A stretch of DNA of 8,563 nt, taken from the NCBI GenBank assembly GCA_030610025.1, contig JAUWSP010000089.1, positions 1 to 8,563 on the forward strand, given 5' to 3'. The notes below the pieces were generated by a model that saw nothing but the letters and a program-made list of their open reading frames with translations, had not been told where the DNA came from and did no database searches. The position numbers and the translations under genes are program-made. The stretch comes from Acidobacteriota bacterium (GTDB lineage: Bacteria > Acidobacteriota > Thermoanaerobaculia > Multivoradales > JAHEKO01). Shown piece after piece: positions 6,014-8,563 of this stretch (within the stretch, counting starts at the first letter, position 1; every line of letters starts with the position of its first letter).

Positions 6014-8281
6014 GTGCGGTCGCCGAAACGGCGTATGCCGAACCTCAGACGATCCCCTTCCTCCACTCATTTCGAGCTACCGGTCCAGGTGCGCGAGGAC
6101 GTCCAGTTCGAAGACGTGCTGGAGGGTCTGAGGCTGCATGACAGGGGCTACGACGAAGCGTTCCTCAGATCGATATACGAGTTTTCACGCCAGACCCATG
6201 GTGACCAGGTCCGGCGCTCCGGCCGGCCCTATTTCACCCATCCGCTGCATGTGGCCTTCATCCTGGCCCACCTCGGGTTCGACGAGACCTGTGTAGCTGT
6301 CGGTCTGCTGCACGACGTGCTGGAGGACACCCTGGCCGAGAGGCAGGCGGTGGCCGACAAGTTCGGTGAGGAGATCGCTCAGCTGGTGGACGGGGTGACC
6401 AAGATAGGTCGTCATTCCTATGTGCGGCGCGATCAGGCGCAGGCCGAGACCTTTCGCAAGTTGATCCTGGCCTCCGCCAAGGATATCCGCGTCATTCTGG
6501 TCAAGCTCGCGGACCGCCTGCACAACATGCAGACCCTCGAGCACATGCCTGTGGAGTCCCGTCGACGTATTGCTCGGGAGACGCTGGAGATCTACGCGCC
6601 CATAGCTCATCGGCTGGGTATGTCGAAAGTCCAGGGGGACCTGCAGGATCTGGCTTTCTACCATCTTCACCCGCAAGAATTCGGCGAGCTTCGAAATCAG
6701 ATCCAGCAGAAGGTCAAGCATGGACGACAGGCGATCGACAAGATCCGTACCCACCTGGTCAGCCTGTTGACCGACGCGGGAATCGAGGCCGAGATCAGCT
6801 TTCGCGTCAAGCGCTTCTATTCCATCTACCAGAAGATGCGTCGCCAGGGGATCGATCCATCGCAGCTCTACGACTACATTGCGTTTCGAATCGTCACCCC
6901 ATCAGTGCGTGATTGTTACGCCTGTCTGGGGGTGGTGCATCAGGCCTGGCGGCCGGTTCCCGGTCGGTTCAAGGACTACATCGCCATGCCGAAGCCGAAT
7001 CTCTATCAGTCCCTGCACACCACCCTGGTCAGTCCGAGTGGTGAGCCATTCGAGGTCCAGATCCGCACCAAGGAGATGGACCTGATCGCCGAGGACGGGA
7101 TCGCGGCACACTGGCGCTACAAGGAAGGCGACGCAGAGCCGACCGAGACCGACCAGAGCTTTTCATGGCTACGCCAGCTTCTGGAATGGCAGAAAGACGT
7201 TCAGGACCCACGCACCTTCCTCAACTCCCTGAAGATCGATCTCTATCCCGACGAGGTGTACATCTTCACGCCGAAGGGCGACGTGTTCTCTTTTCCCCGT
7301 GGAGCCACACCGTTGGACTTCGCCTACAAGATCCACACCGACCTGGGACACCACTGTGTCGGTGCGCGGATCAACGGCAAGCTCGAGTCACTGCGCAGCG
7401 AGCTCAAGAATGGCGACATCGTCGAGATCGTCACCAATCCCTCCCGCTTCCCGAGCCGGGACTGGCTGAGCTTCGTCGCCACTTCCAGAGCCAAGACCAA
7501 GATCCGTCAGTGGCTCAATACGGAGCAGAAACAGCGGGCGATCGAGATTGGCAAGCGCCTTGTGGAGAGGGAGTTGAAGAAGCACAAAGTCGGGATCAAG
7601 CGCTTCCTGGACAGCGACAGCCTGGTCGAGTACCTGACCGCAGAGGGCATTGCCCGTCCCGAGGATCTCTTCGCTTCCGTCGGCTATGGCAAGATCTCCG
7701 TCCGACACATGCTGAACCGGGTCCTGACGAGTGATGAGTTGGAGACGGTCGGGCAGGAACCGGGCCCGCTGCGTCGCGCTGTTACGAAGATCCTACCGTT
7801 TGGAAGCGACGCCATCGCAGTCAAGGGCCAGAGCGATCTGCTCGCCTATCTCGCCAAGTGTTGCAGCCCACTGCCCGGTGAGCCCATCGTCGGCTACATC
7901 ACCCGCGGCAGGGGCGTGTCGGTGCACTCGGTCGAATGCACCAACGTCCAGAACCTGCTCTATAACCAGGAGCGGGAGATCGAAGTCGAGTGGGCCCGTC
8001 AGGGTGACGAGGTCTACCCGGTGGTGCTGGTCATCGAGACGGAAGACCATCCCGGCATGCTGGCCCGGCTGACCGAGGTGATGGCAAAGCACAATAGCAA
8101 CATTCGTCAGATCGAAGCGGAGACCATCGAGACTGGGCGCGGTCTGATCGAAGTCGTGGTCGAGGTCCAGAACCGCAAGCACCTCGAGCGACTCCGCCAG
8201 AGTATCCGGGCAGTGCCCGGGGTCTTCGCGGTTGGCCGTCGACGTGGTCCTGGCTCGAAGACGGACCAAGAGACAGGCTGA
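6014..8281 (+). CDS. rel: Bifunctional (p)ppGpp synthetase/hydrolase, RelA/SpoT family
   Basis: Rel enzymes make (p)ppGpp from ATP and GDP/GTP on starved ribosomes and also degrade it. The 755-residue product has all domains in order. The HD hydrolase (about 45-200) has His76, His100-Asp101 and Asp167 in KLADRLHN, all intact. The synthetase domain (about 255-370) has YSIYQKM, Asp287 in LYDYIAFR, RFKD at 318-321 (the signature of bifunctional rather than RelA-type enzymes), PKPNLYQSLHTT and Glu347 in FEVQIRT. TGS follows at about 414-475, then a helical domain, the zinc-finger/CC domain with Cys616, Cys617, His638 and Cys642, and an ACT domain (about 667-744). One oddity is Phe263 where the family motif GRxKxxYSI has glycine. 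The start is uncertain: GTG at 6014 or ATG at 6035, neither with a clear ribosome site. The first 30 or so residues are not conserved. It appears to be a single-gene unit with its own promoter. Confidence 0.96.
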   Translation: MRSPKRRMPNLRRSPSSTHFELPVQVREDVQFEDVLEGLRLHDRGYDEAFLRSIYEFSRQTHGDQVRRSGRPYFTHPLHVAFILAHLGFDETCVAVGLLHDVLEDTLAERQAVADKFGEEIAQLVDGVTKIGRHSYVRRDQAQAETFRKLILASAKDIRVILVKLADRLHNMQTLEHMPVESRRRIARETLEIYAPIAHRLGMSKVQGDLQDLAFYHLHPQEFGELRNQIQQKVKHGRQAIDKIRTHLVSLLTDAGIEAEISFRVKRFYSIYQKMRRQGIDPSQLYDYIAFRIVTPSVRDCYACLGVVHQAWRPVPGRFKDYIAMPKPNLYQSLHTTLVSPSGEPFEVQIRTKEMDLIAEDGIAAHWRYKEGDAEPTETDQSFSWLRQLLEWQKDVQDPRTFLNSLKIDLYPDEVYIFTPKGDVFSFPRGATPLDFAYKIHTDLGHHCVGARINGKLESLRSELKNGDIVEIVTNPSRFPSRDWLSFVATSRAKTKIRQWLNTEQKQRAIEIGKRLVERELKKHKVGIKRFLDSDSLVEYLTAEGIARPEDLFASVGYGKISVRHMLNRVLTSDELETVGQEPGPLRRAVTKILPFGSDAIAVKGQSDLLAYLAKCCSPLPGEPIVGYITRGRGVSVHSVECTNVQNLLYNQEREIEVEWARQGDEVYPVVLVIETEDHPGMLARLTEVMAKHNSNIRQIEAETIETGRGLIEVVVEVQNRKHLERLRQSIRAVPGVFAVGRRRGPGSKTDQETG

Positions 8282-8302
8282 GTTCGACTCAGCCTGTCTC
8301 TT
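8268..8302. terminator. Long perfect hairpin on the rel stop, shared by convergent genes
   Basis: Bases 8268-8283 pair perfectly with 8287-8302 (16 bp) around a TCG loop. The left arm contains the last codons and the TGA (8279-8281) of rel. The right side continues CTTAAAG, with only a short T tract, and the minus-strand side is similar. The hairpin stands between rel and the convergent rpmB, so it probably ends transcription from one or both sides, or protects the rel mRNA 3' end. About 85 bases between it and rpmB hold no other feature I can support. Confidence 0.65.
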
Positions 8303-8387
8303 AAAGACAGGTCGGGCTCGCCCCTGTGGGCCGTCGATCGTCTTGAGGAGTGGCGGGAGGCGCTTGGAACCGAAAGATCCTGCTTGT

Positions 8388-8563
8388 CTACGCGTCAGCT
8401 TCGTCTGGCTGCCAGCTACGAGTCTCCGGCTTCTGGACCTTGCCGCTTCGCAGGCAACGGGTGCAAACCCAGACGCGCTTCGTCGTGCCGTCGATGACCG
8501 CGCGCACCTTTTGCAGGTTCGGTTCCCAGGTTCTGTTCGAGACGTTGTGGGCATGACTGATAC
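8388..8563 (-). CDS. rpmB: Ribosomal protein bL28, C-terminal part, runs off the edge
   Basis: Reading the minus strand from the right edge gives 57 residues ending at TAG (8390-8388). They start [20 protein letters not shown] and contain [15 protein letters not shown]. This is the bL28 pattern: the SHA-N-R-W-PNLQ core that binds 23S rRNA, then a CxxC pair (partial residues 33 and 36) typical of the zinc-binding form of bL28, whose other cysteine pair would lie in the missing N-terminus. About 20 residues and the start codon are outside the window. The reading frame is intact. The gene converges on rel and shares the palindrome at 8268-8302. Confidence 0.93.
   Translation of the reverse strand, partial: ISHAHNVSNRTWEPNLQKVRAVIDGTTKRVWVCTRCLRSGKVQKPETRSWQPDEADA

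Noticed and set aside
5821..6066. Minus-strand open frame of 81 codons in the secF-rel gap
   Set aside because: It runs through the right half of the palindromic element and the rel promoter. It has no ribosome site that stands out and no conserved motif.
8309..8318. 10-base match to the end of the palindromic element (AGGTCGGGCT, also at 5902-5911)
   Set aside because: It is too short to call a second copy, and the flanking bases do not extend the match or form inverted ends.
7793..8554. Minus-strand open frame of 253 codons spanning the end of rel and the rpmB region
   Set aside because: It lies opposite the conserved zinc-finger and ACT domains of Rel and overlaps rpmB, which is in a different frame. 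Its product is Arg/Ser-rich without recognisable folds.

Overview
The window reads as chromosomal housekeeping DNA from a GC-rich (about 60% by eye) diderm bacterium. The diderm reading rests on a periplasmic LolA-type lipoprotein carrier next to a SecDF/YajC export cluster. The FYDLN-type zinc-ribbon protein, the bifunctional Rel (RFKD class), the four-cysteine style bL28 tail and the order tgt-yajC-secD-secF would fit Acidobacteriota, Myxococcota or other former deltaproteobacterial lineages. The sequence alone does not decide between them.

Layout. At the left edge a small zinc-ribbon protein with a lysine-rich tail is encoded on the minus strand (57-311) behind a good sigma70-like promoter. 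After a 190-base divergent gap with no convincing plus-strand promoter comes a plus-strand run: lolA (502-1227), tgt (1261-2418), yajC (2503-2829), secD (2826-4400) and secF (4456-5643). Gaps are short (33, 84, -4 and 55 bases), so this is probably one operon, with yajC and secD overlapping at ATGA. The 370-base gap 5644-6013 is the only long non-coding stretch. It holds a 183-bp full-length imperfect palindrome with perfect 20-bp ends (5731-5913), which looks like a MITE or another mobile palindromic repeat, and then a TATAAT-type promoter for the next gene. That gene is a complete bifunctional (p)ppGpp synthetase/hydrolase (6014-8281). A 35-base near-perfect palindrome sits on its stop codon, and the 3' part of rpmB (ribosomal protein bL28) converges on it from the right edge on the minus strand (8388-8563).

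How the genes work together. SecD, SecF and YajC form the accessory complex that uses the proton-motive force to help SecYEG complete protein export. LolA would then carry exported lipoproteins across the periplasm. Tgt (tRNA queuosine modification) is the usual genomic companion of yajC-secDF, although its link to export is not mechanistic. Rel sets ppGpp levels during starvation and has its own promoter.

No new multi-gene system is visible. The points most worth following up are the palindromic element in front of rel, a glycine-to-phenylalanine change in a normally conserved motif of the Rel synthetase domain, an insertion of about 80 residues in the periplasmic domain of SecF, and the histone-H1-like tail on the small zinc-ribbon protein.
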